Assembly: GCA_017307275.1 (NCBI GenBank)
Contig: JAFKFK010000020.1
Coordinates: 1-64,000 of the forward strand
DNA from: Alphaproteobacteria bacterium
GTDB taxonomy: Bacteria > Pseudomonadota > Alphaproteobacteria > Reyranellales > Reyranellaceae
Direction: 5' to 3'
DNA length: 64,000 nucleotides
The notes under the pieces: model-generated
What the model saw: the letters and a program-made list of their open reading frames with translations, nothing else
Databases searched by the model: none
What the model was told of the DNA's origin: nothing
Shown: piece after piece, positions 53,140 to 61,584 of the stretch
How positions within the stretch are numbered: the first letter of the stretch is position 1
Layout of the letters: each line of letters starts with the position of its first letter
Program-made: the position numbers and the translations under genes

Positions 53140-53859
53140 ATGACCCAAGACGACATGCCGCGCTCCGTGCGCGATCTGCTTCGCGGCCTCGACCGCGCCG
53201 CTCTGGCCACCGCCCTGCCCGGCGAAACGGGAGCCTGGCCCTACGCTTCGCTGGTCCTGGTGGCGGTCGACCATGACCTGTCACCTCTCTTGTTGTTGAG
53301 CGATCTTGCCGAGCACACGAAGGCGATTCAGGCCGATGGCCGGGTCTCCCTGCTGTTCGACGGCACGGCCGGCCTGGAACAACCGCTGACCGGCGCGCGC
53401 GTCACGGTGCTGGGGCGTGCCGAGCGCGCGACCGACGAGCGAACGAAGGCGCGCTTCCTGGCGCGGCATCCGGACGCTGCGATGTATGCGGGCTTCAAGG
53501 ACTTCCATTTCTACCGCGTTGCGGTGGAGCGCACCCATTTGGTTGGCGGCTTTGGCAAGATCCGCTGGATCGACCGGGCCGAACTGGCGTCGCCTGAGGC
53601 GCCGGGCTTGGCCGAAGCCGAGACGGGTATCGTGACCCACATGAACGAAGACCATTCGGACGCCGTTCAGCTCTACGCAGGCAAGCTCCTGGGGCTGGAT
53701 GGCCAGGAGTGGCGCATGACCGGAATCGACCCGGAAGGCATCGATCTGCGGCAGCGCGGGCAGGTGGCCCGGCTTGCCTTCGACCAGCCGCTGGCAGCGG
53801 GTGGAGACGCCCGAAAGGTCCTGGTTGCACTCGTTGCGAAAGCTCGCGCAGCCGCCTGA
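53140..53859 (+). CDS. HugZ-like protein: split-barrel FMN-binding fold plus DUF2470
   Basis: 239 residues. The N-terminal domain (about 8-150) has the pyridoxamine-5'-phosphate-oxidase-like split barrel (WPYASLVLVAVDHD, LSDLAEHTKAIQADGRVSLLF in two blocks). The C-terminal DUF2470 domain contains THMNEDHSDAVQLYA, whose His residues bind haem in related HugZ/HutZ haem-degrading proteins. Haem oxygenase activity is family-based inference; other members are of unknown function. ATG 53140 is used, with ATG 53155 possible. It lies alone between chvI and pckA. Confidence 0.8.
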   Translation: MTQDDMPRSVRDLLRGLDRAALATALPGETGAWPYASLVLVAVDHDLSPLLLLSDLAEHTKAIQADGRVSLLFDGTAGLEQPLTGARVTVLGRAERATDERTKARFLARHPDAAMYAGFKDFHFYRVAVERTHLVGGFGKIRWIDRAELASPEAPGLAEAETGIVTHMNEDHSDAVQLYAGKLLGLDGQEWRMTGIDPEGIDLRQRGQVARLAFDQPLAAGGDARKVLVALVAKARAAA

Positions 53860-53871
53860 TGGCGGCTGTTT
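53849..53871 (+). terminator. Stem-loop spanning the stop codon of the HugZ-like gene
   Basis: Perfect 8-bp stem CAGCCGCC (53849-53856) and GGCGGCTG (53861-53868), with the stop codon TGA in the TGAT loop and TTT after the stem. The short T-run makes it a moderate Rho-independent terminator candidate. Confidence 0.5.
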
Positions 53872-54104
53872 GAGAGGTATTAACCTGCTGCCGGAACGCG
53901 ATTTCGCGGCGCGGGATATTCTTCGCGGGTGCGAAGGCCGATCCACATCATCCTCGACACTAACTGTCGCAGCCTCTTGCCACTGAAGGGCCGCCCCTTT
54001 AGCGCTGAGAGAGGCAACGAAAAGGTCACCGCGACGTTTTTCGGGGGTTGGTAATCCCCTTATACGTTCAATCATCGGATCAGCCCAAAAGCAGGAGAAA
54101 CGCC
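53872..54104 (+). promoter_or_regulatory. pckA: pckA upstream region
   Basis: About 230 bases without a gene upstream of pckA. It contains short T-rich stretches (for example GACGTTTTTCGGGGG near 54030-54044) and ends with the strong ribosome-binding site GCAGGAG before GTG 54105. It probably carries the pckA promoter and its carbon-source control, but I could not identify hexamers or operators. Confidence 0.4.
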
Positions 54105-55712
<1,608 letters not shown>

Positions 55713-55736
55713 TAACGCGAGGCATCGCATCTCTGC

Positions 55737-55760
55737 CGGGGACATCTTATGATGTCCCCG
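55737..55760 (+). terminator. Stem-loop after pckA, directly before the cyclase start
   Basis: Perfect 10-bp inverted repeat CGGGGACATC (55737-55746) and GATGTCCCCG (55751-55760) with a TTAT loop, 24 bases after the pckA stop. No T-run follows. The next gene's TTG start begins two bases after the stem, so the hairpin could also affect its translation. Confidence 0.5.
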
Positions 55761-55761
55761 C

Positions 55762-57606
55762 TTGAGCCCGCTTTCCGACATACCGAGCGAGAAGACCCCG
55801 CGAACGCCGTGGCGCATACCACTCGTCGCGGCGATGGCGCTTGCCTTCGTGTCTCTTGCCCTGATTTCCGGTGTTGCCTACATCGTCGTCCTGGCCGGAG
55901 CGACGGGAACCGCCGAACGTCTTTTGGTCGATCGCGCCGCACGTGTGGTCGACGCCCAGGTGGATCTCGTCCGCAGCCGCCTCGACCCGGTCAGCGAACA
56001 GCTCGAACTGATTGCCTCGCTCGCGGCCGCTGGCCGCATCGATATCGAATCGCCCGTCGACATGCGCGAGGCGCTCGCCGTCATGATGGGGCAGGTGCCG
56101 GCGGTTTCGGCAGTAGGCTTCGCAACCCTGGACCTCAAGCTGCACCGTGCCGTGCGGGAACCCGACGGCCAGATCCATCGCGACACCGTCTCGCTGATCG
56201 ATACGCGGCGCGGCCTCGAGCGTTTCCGCGAACTGCAAACCTCGCAACATACTTTCTGGGGGGCGCTGTTCTGGAGCGAGAGCGCCCAGCAGCCCGTCGT
56301 CAACGTGCGAACGCCGGTCAGGCGCATCGACAATGCGTTCATCGGCGGCCTGATCGCCACGGTCGCCGTCGGTGATCTTTCCTATCTGATCGGCGATCCG
56401 ACACATGGCGGCGATGGCCGGTATTTCATCCTGGTCGGCCGCGACAAGGTGCTGGCGCATCGCCGTCTGATCAACCCGCGCGGTCTCGGCCTCTCCGAGG
56501 AACGCTCGCTGCCGACCATCAAGGAGGTGGACGATCCGGTCCTGGCGAAGATCTGGGACACGCCGGTGCGTTCGCAACAGATCGACCGCGCCCTCGGCAA
56601 TCTCGGCCATGTCGTGGAAGTTGACGGGCGGCGCTGGGTTTTCGTCTATCGCGAATTGCGGCGGTTCGGTCCCGACCCCTGGCTGGTGGGGCAGTACTTC
56701 CCGATCGAGGATGCGACGAGCGACCTCGACCGGCTGACCAACGGCGCCATTGTCGGTGCCGCCACGCTGGCCGTCGCCGCGCTGCTGGCGCTGATCATGG
56801 GTCTCAGCATGGCGCGCTCGATCCGCACCATCACCTCGGCAGCGGAATCGATCGAACACCTCAAGTTCGACGAACCTTTCCATCGCCGCTCGCGGCTGCG
56901 CGAGATCGACGATGCCGGCCACAGCCTCGACAAGGCGCGCGGCGCGCTGAAGTGGTTCGGCGCCTACGTGCCGCATCGACTGGTCTTCCGGTTGATGGAG
57001 CTGGGCGAGAGCGCCGTGGCCTCGCGCCGCCGCGATGTCACGGTGATGTTCACCGATATCGTCGGCTTCACGCCGCAGGCCGAGGACCTGCCCGAGCAGG
57101 AAACCGCCGAAATGCTCAATCACCATTTCGCGTTGCTGGGCGCCTGTATCGAGAGCGAGCAGGGAGTGATCGACAAGTATATCGGCGACTGCGTGATGGC
57201 GGTGTGGGGCGGCCTGTTCAAGATGGAGGATCATGCCGATCACGCGGTCAAAGCCGCGCTCGAGATGGCGCGCGTGATCCACGAAGACAATGCCCTGCGC
57301 ATCGCAGCCGGCCAAATGCCGGTGCGTCTGCGCATCGGCGTTCATTCCGGTCCGGTGGTCGTAGGCAATATCGGGGCGCCAGGCAGGGTCAATTACACCG
57401 TCGTCGGCGATACGGTGAATGTCGCGCAACGCTTCGAGCAGCTCGGCAAGGAATTCATGGCCGAGACCGAGGAGGTGATCGTGCTGGTGAGCGGGGACAC
57501 CATTGCCGCCATGAAGCACCCGGAGACGTTGGGGACATTGCCGACGCCGGAACTGCGTCATGTGAAGGGACGCGACGAGCCGGAGCAGGTCTATCGCCTC
57601 GTCTAA
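55762..57606 (+). CDS. Membrane-bound class III adenylate cyclase
   Basis: 614 residues. One transmembrane helix (about 21-46), a large extracytoplasmic cache-like sensor (50-325), a second helix (328-350), a HAMP-like linker, then a class III cyclase domain (about 420-612). Metal-binding Asp432 (FTDIVGF) and Asp476 are present. Lys472 (DKYIGD) and Asp550 (VVGDTVN) form the pair that selects adenine, and Asn553 and Arg557 complete the site, so cAMP rather than cGMP is expected. TTG 55762 lacks a Shine-Dalgarno. ATG 55834 would cut into the first helix. Confidence 0.85.
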   Translation: MSPLSDIPSEKTPRTPWRIPLVAAMALAFVSLALISGVAYIVVLAGATGTAERLLVDRAARVVDAQVDLVRSRLDPVSEQLELIASLAAAGRIDIESPVDMREALAVMMGQVPAVSAVGFATLDLKLHRAVREPDGQIHRDTVSLIDTRRGLERFRELQTSQHTFWGALFWSESAQQPVVNVRTPVRRIDNAFIGGLIATVAVGDLSYLIGDPTHGGDGRYFILVGRDKVLAHRRLINPRGLGLSEERSLPTIKEVDDPVLAKIWDTPVRSQQIDRALGNLGHVVEVDGRRWVFVYRELRRFGPDPWLVGQYFPIEDATSDLDRLTNGAIVGAATLAVAALLALIMGLSMARSIRTITSAAESIEHLKFDEPFHRRSRLREIDDAGHSLDKARGALKWFGAYVPHRLVFRLMELGESAVASRRRDVTVMFTDIVGFTPQAEDLPEQETAEMLNHHFALLGACIESEQGVIDKYIGDCVMAVWGGLFKMEDHADHAVKAALEMARVIHEDNALRIAAGQMPVRLRIGVHSGPVVVGNIGAPGRVNYTVVGDTVNVAQRFEQLGKEFMAETEEVIVLVSGDTIAAMKHPETLGTLPTPELRHVKGRDEPEQVYRLV

Positions 57607-57719
57607 CACGAGGCTGGCACGGGCATGACACGGTTGTAATGCCCGCATGCTGGACGCGGCGCAGCATTCGCCGCTAGGGTGCGCCATCCCTCTGATGTCC
57701 TCGAAGGAATCAACAGTTC

Positions 57720-58904
57720 ATGGAACGACGCAAACTTCTTGCATTGTCGACGGCCATGTTGGCTCTCGTTCCTTTTCGTCCCCTGCTCGCACAGGACTCC
57801 AACAAACCCTTCTCCAACGAACAACTCGACCAGCTCCTGTCGCCTGTCGCCCTCTATCCTGATGCGCTCCTGGCGCAGGTCCTGATGGCGGCGACTTATC
57901 CGCTGGAGGTCGTGGAGGCGGCGCGCTGGTCGCAGGCCAACCCCAACCTTAAGGGCGATGCAGCGGTTGCGGCGGTGAAGGACAAGGACTGGGACGTCAG
58001 CGTGAAATCGCTGACCGCCTTCCCGCAAACCCTTCAGATGATGAACAATCAGCTCGACTGGACCCAGAAGGTTGGCGACGCGATGATCGGCCAGCAGAAG
58101 GAAGTCGCGGCCTCGATCCAGCGTCTGCGGGCCAAGGCCGAGGCGGCCGGCAACCTCAAGTCGACGCCGCAGCAGAAGGTGACGAAGCAGACGAGCGAAG
58201 GCGCCAGCGCCATCGTCATCGAGCCGACCAACCCCGAAGTCATCTACGTGCCTTACTACAATCCGGCATGGGCCTATGGTCCGTGGCCGTATCCGGCCTA
58301 TCCACCGCCGTATTATCCGCCGCCGCCCAACTACGGGCAGGCGTTGATGACCGGCATGATGTTCGGCCTCGGCGTGGCAGCAGGCTCCGCGATGTTCGGC
58401 GGCTGGCACTGGGGCTGGAGCGGCGGCGCCTGGGGCAACAGCTACACGACGGTCAACGTCAACAAGGCGACGAACATCAGCGTCAATAATTTCAACCGCA
58501 ACCACTACAACGATGGCCGCTGGAACTTCGATCCGGCGCACCGTGGCGGCGTGCCCTATCGGACACCCGCCGAGCAGCAGCGCTACGGCCAGCACCGGCC
58601 GGACGCCGCGCAACGCCAGCAGTTCCGCGGGCAGCTCGACGGTCGCGGCAACTACACGACGCGTCCCGAAGGCACCGGAGCGCGTGGAGCCGAACAACGG
58701 GGCGCCGAGCAGCGCGCTACACAGGACCGCAACTTCGAGAACCGCGGTGGCGCCGGTCGCAGCGATGCCTTCGATGGCATCAACCGTGGCGGCAACGTCG
58801 ATCGCGACTACGATCGTGGTCGGTCCTCCTGGGGAGATCGTAGCTGGGGCGGTGGCGGAGATCGGTTTGGCGGCGGTGGGTTCCACGGGGGAGGCCGGCG
58901 ATGA
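57720..58904 (+). CDS. DUF3300 secreted protein
   Basis: 394 residues with a signal peptide (MERRKLLALS to PLLAQ). The DUF3300 domain occupies about 37-185, recognisable by LLSPVALYPDALLAQVLMAATYP and WSQANPNLKGD, ending in EVIYVPYYNP. A Tyr/Pro-rich segment (YPPPYYPPPPNYG) and a Gly/Ala/Met hydrophobic patch follow. The last 150 residues are low-complexity, rich in Arg, Gly, Gln and Asn, ending GGGFHGGGRR. Function is unknown; location is periplasmic or surface. Its stop overlaps the DUF2950 gene start (ATGA). Confidence 0.85.
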   Translation: MERRKLLALSTAMLALVPFRPLLAQDSNKPFSNEQLDQLLSPVALYPDALLAQVLMAATYPLEVVEAARWSQANPNLKGDAAVAAVKDKDWDVSVKSLTAFPQTLQMMNNQLDWTQKVGDAMIGQQKEVAASIQRLRAKAEAAGNLKSTPQQKVTKQTSEGASAIVIEPTNPEVIYVPYYNPAWAYGPWPYPAYPPPYYPPPPNYGQALMTGMMFGLGVAAGSAMFGGWHWGWSGGAWGNSYTTVNVNKATNISVNNFNRNHYNDGRWNFDPAHRGGVPYRTPAEQQRYGQHRPDAAQRQQFRGQLDGRGNYTTRPEGTGARGAEQRGAEQRATQDRNFENRGGAGRSDAFDGINRGGNVDRDYDRGRSSWGDRSWGGGGDRFGGGGFHGGGRR

Positions 58905-59818
58905 GTATGTCGATGTTCCGGCGCGGGCTTCTGGCGCTCGCTGTTTCTCTGGGTATCGCAGGCGGCGCGGTGGCGCAGCAGCCGGCCAAGGTGCAGGGAT
59001 TTCCCACGCCCGACGCCGCGGCAGCCGCGTTCACGGATGCCGTGCGCGGCATGAACGAGAAAGCCCTGACCTCCATCCTGGGGACGGAGTGGCGCGAGTT
59101 CGTGCCGGCCACGGCAGCCCAGATGCAGGCCCGGCGCGCCAACTACCTCAAGGCGTGGGACGAGGCGCACGAGATCAAGGTCTCGGGCGACAAGGCCACC
59201 GTCGTGGCCGGCAAGTCCGGCTGGACCCTGCCGATCCCGATCGTGAAGGACGGCGCGGAATGGCGCTTCGATGCCGCCGCCGGCTGGCGCGAGATGCGGC
59301 TGCGCCAGATCGGCCATGACGAAGGCGCGGTCGTGCAGACCCTGTTGGCCATCGTCGATGCCCAGCGGGACTATGCGAATCTCGACCCGATGAAGACCGG
59401 TTCGCCTGTCTATGCCCGCCGGCTGCTCAGCCTGCCCGGCCGGAAGGATGGGCTTTTCTGGGAGACCAAGCCCGGTGAGCCGCCGAGCCCCCTGGGGCCG
59501 GCCGTCGCCAAGGCCCAGGTCGATGGTGCCTCGCCGGACGGCCATTATGGCTACTACTTCCGCCTGCTCTATTCTCAGGGTGCGGCGGCGCCGGGCGGGG
59601 CGCATGATTACATCGTGAACAACCGCATGATTGGCGGCTTCGCGGCAATCGCATGGCCTGTGCGCTACGGCGTGACCGGTGTGATGACCTTCATTGTGAG
59701 CTATGAAGGGATTGTCTATCAGCAGGATCTCGGTCCTGATACGGCGCAACGCGCCGGTGCGATGTCGGCCTTCAATCCAGACAAGGGCTGGGTAAAGGCA
59801 AATATGACGCCTCCGTGA
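58901..59818 (+). CDS. DUF2950 secreted protein
   Basis: 305 residues with a signal peptide (MSMSMFRRGLLALAVSLG, cleavage after AVAQ). The body matches DUF2950: FPTPDAAAAAFTDAVR at the N-terminus, ILGTEWREFVPATAA, YFRLLYSQGAAAPGG and a late MTFIVSYEGIVYQQDLG. The family has no known activity and is regularly paired with DUF3300, as here, with overlapping stop and start. This pairing suggests a joint envelope function, which is inference. Confidence 0.87.
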   Translation: MSMSMFRRGLLALAVSLGIAGGAVAQQPAKVQGFPTPDAAAAAFTDAVRGMNEKALTSILGTEWREFVPATAAQMQARRANYLKAWDEAHEIKVSGDKATVVAGKSGWTLPIPIVKDGAEWRFDAAAGWREMRLRQIGHDEGAVVQTLLAIVDAQRDYANLDPMKTGSPVYARRLLSLPGRKDGLFWETKPGEPPSPLGPAVAKAQVDGASPDGHYGYYFRLLYSQGAAAPGGAHDYIVNNRMIGGFAAIAWPVRYGVTGVMTFIVSYEGIVYQQDLGPDTAQRAGAMSAFNPDKGWVKANMTPP

Positions 59819-59843
59819 GGGGGTACGTGGTGAGGAGAGAACC

Positions 59844-60059
59844 ATGATCAAGATGAAGGCCCTCGTGCTGCTGGCTGCCGTGGGCATGCTTGGCGGCTGT
59901 GAGAACATGACGACCGGCCAGAAGGGGGCTTTGACTGGTGCGGCGCTTGGAACCGGCATCGGCATGGTCGCCGGCGGCAGTTTCGGTACGGTGGTTGGCG
60001 CCGGCCTGATTGGCGGTGCGGCGGGCTACATCACCGGCTCTGCAATCGGCGACAAGTAA
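59844..60059 (+). CDS. Glycine-zipper lipoprotein (YMGG-like)
   Basis: 71-residue small lipoprotein. The lipobox is LGGC (Cys19), and the remaining 52 residues are a run of Gly-x3-Gly repeats (GALTGAALGTGIGMVAGG, GTVVGAGLIGGAAGYITG), i.e. two glycine-zipper helices. Such proteins insert in the outer membrane. GAGGAGAGAACC gives a good ribosome-binding site. It continues the DUF3300-DUF2950 group in the same direction. Confidence 0.85.
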   Translation: MIKMKALVLLAAVGMLGGCENMTTGQKGALTGAALGTGIGMVAGGSFGTVVGAGLIGGAAGYITGSAIGDK

Positions 60060-60074
60060 CGGGGAGGTTGAGCC

Positions 60075-60404
60075 ATGATCCGCAAGCTTTCGATTGCTGC
60101 CGCTTTTGTTCTCGTCGCTGCGAGCGCACAGGCTCAGACGCCACCGCTCAACTTCGACCAGGCGGCCTACATTACCTGCAAGGAAGCGCACGCCATGCGG
60201 CCCGAAGCGCGCAAGGCTCTGGCGATCTTCCTGGCGGAGCATTCCGCCCGCTATCGCGGTGTCGTGGTTCCCGATGGTGAGATGGGCGCCCAACTCGGCC
60301 ATCTGGTGCGCGGCGGCTGCACGCTGGCGCCCGACGCCTACCTCTTCACGGTGGTTGATCGCGCGATCGTGGCTGAGCTGCCGAGACTGGCGAAGCGGAA
60401 GTAG
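60075..60404 (+). CDS. HdeA/HdeB-like periplasmic protein
   Basis: 109 residues with a signal peptide ending SAQAQ. The mature part carries two cysteines (YITCKEA and RGGCTLAP) that would form the single disulfide typical of HdeA/HdeB acid-stress chaperones, and a helical pattern of matching length. The middle HSARYRG and late VVDRAIVAELPRL segments fit weakly. Chaperone activity is inferred. It is the last gene of the envelope group and is followed by a strong terminator. Confidence 0.65.
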   Translation: MIRKLSIAAAFVLVAASAQAQTPPLNFDQAAYITCKEAHAMRPEARKALAIFLAEHSARYRGVVVPDGEMGAQLGHLVRGGCTLAPDAYLFTVVDRAIVAELPRLAKRK

Positions 60405-60430
60405 ACCAGACATCGCGTCGACAGGAGAAG

Positions 60431-60461
60431 AAGGCCGGGGATCGTCCCGGCCTTTTATTTT
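60431..60461 (+). terminator. Rho-independent terminator after the HdeA/B-like gene
   Basis: Perfect 9-bp stem AAGGCCGGG (60431-60439) and CCCGGCCTT (60446-60454), 6-base loop, followed by TTATTTT. It ends the plus-strand envelope gene group and lies just before the converging HhH gene, so it may serve both. Confidence 0.88.
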
Positions 60462-60467
60462 GACCAG

Positions 60468-60812
60468 CTAGTTCTTCTTGGTGGAGGCTGGCGCCTGTGC
60501 AACCTGCCTAGCGATGATCTGGTCCTTGATCTTGTCGTAGACGGCCTGCGGCACGAGGCTCTTGTCGACCAGCTCGTTCTTGGCGCGATAGGGGCGGCCC
60601 TTGATGATGGCGTCGCTGCGGGCGTCGCCGATCCCATCGAGCGTCATAAGCTGCTGCTTGGTTGCCGTGTTGATATCCAGGGGCTCCGCTGGCTTGGGCG
60701 CCGTCGTTGCGGCTGGCGGCGTGGCGGGCTTGGTCTGGGCGAATGCCGTGCCAGCCAGGCCGACCAGCGCGCCGATCATTGCGAGTGCTGCCAGATGCGA
60801 ACGAAAGTTCAT
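60468..60812 (-). CDS. Secreted helix-hairpin-helix protein (ComEA-like)
   Basis: 114 residues. Signal peptide (MNFRSHLAALAMIG, cleavage after TAFA), an Ala/Pro/Thr linker, then a helix-hairpin-helix: LDINTATKQQLMTLDGIGDARSDAIIKGRPY (two blocks), typical of ComEA-type DNA-binding domains. ATG 60812 is fixed by GGAGGAGG nine bases upstream. ComEA binds incoming DNA in natural competence, but short HhH proteins of this kind are common in non-competent bacteria, so a DNA-uptake role is not established. Confidence 0.82.
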   Translation of the reverse strand: MNFRSHLAALAMIGALVGLAGTAFAQTKPATPPAATTAPKPAEPLDINTATKQQLMTLDGIGDARSDAIIKGRPYRAKNELVDKSLVPQAVYDKIKDQIIARQVAQAPASTKKN

Positions 60813-60933
60813 GTCGGTAGCCTCCTCCGGAACAACCCCGGATTGGGGTTGCTCATGGAACGCCGGCATTACGACCTGTTCAAGCGCTGGTACTGCACCC
60901 GCAGTGAAGCCCGGTGACCGAAGCGCGAAGGGT

Positions 60934-61551
60934 TCAGGTCAGCTTGATCATGATGTGCTTGGCATAGGCTGGCCGCGTCGTGAGGCGGTCGTACCAGGCG
61001 CGAACGTTCTTGAGGTCGGGGCGTTCGATGTCGAGCGCGTACCAGCGATAGGCAAAGCAGCCGACGGGAATGTCGCCCATGGTGAAGTGCCCGCCAGCCA
61101 CGTAGCGGCGACCGTCGAGCCAGGCGTCGAGGCGGCCAAACAGCTTGCCGGCGTCCGCGGCCGCCTTGTTGATCGCGGCGGTGTCGCGCTTCTCGACCGG
61201 GGTACGAATCAGGCCCCAGAACGCGATGCGCATGGGCTCCGAAATCGTGCTGAGCTGCCAATCCATCCAGCGGTCGGCGTCGCTGCGCTGGCCGGGGTCG
61301 CTGGGCCACAGGGTGCCCGCGGCATACTTGGCCGAGAGATAGCGCACGGCCGAATTGCTCTCCCAGATGATGCGACCGCCAACGTCGATGGTCGGCACGA
61401 CCCCGTTGGGATTCATCTTCAGGTACCAGGCCTGATCGTTGCCACCGAAGGCGCCGCCAACATCCTCGCGCTCGTACTTAACGCCGCATTCGTCGGCGGC
61501 CCACAACACCTTCTGGACGTTGATCGAATTGGCGCGGCCCCAGATCTTCAT
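60934..61551 (-). CDS. Glutathione S-transferase family protein
   Basis: 205 residues with the two-domain GST arrangement: an N-terminal thioredoxin-like domain (MKIWGRANSINVQKVLW, then NPNGVVPTID and IWESNSAVRYLSA, which bind glutathione) and an all-helical C-terminal domain from about residue 88. The Ser/Asn-containing N-terminal motif suggests a Ser-type or beta/theta-like class. Substrate is unknown. It lies between the HhH gene and polA, 33 bases after the polA stop on the same strand. Confidence 0.9.
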   Translation of the reverse strand: MKIWGRANSINVQKVLWAADECGVKYEREDVGGAFGGNDQAWYLKMNPNGVVPTIDVGGRIIWESNSAVRYLSAKYAAGTLWPSDPGQRSDADRWMDWQLSTISEPMRIAFWGLIRTPVEKRDTAAINKAAADAGKLFGRLDAWLDGRRYVAGGHFTMGDIPVGCFAYRWYALDIERPDLKNVRAWYDRLTTRPAYAKHIMIKLT

Positions 61552-61584
61552 TTCGACATACTCCCGTCTCTCTACACGTAGGTA

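Noticed and set aside
57620..57645. Inverted repeat CGGGCAT/ATGCCCG after the adenylate cyclase gene
   Set aside because: 12-base loop and no T-run; cannot be distinguished from chance pairing in GC-rich DNA.
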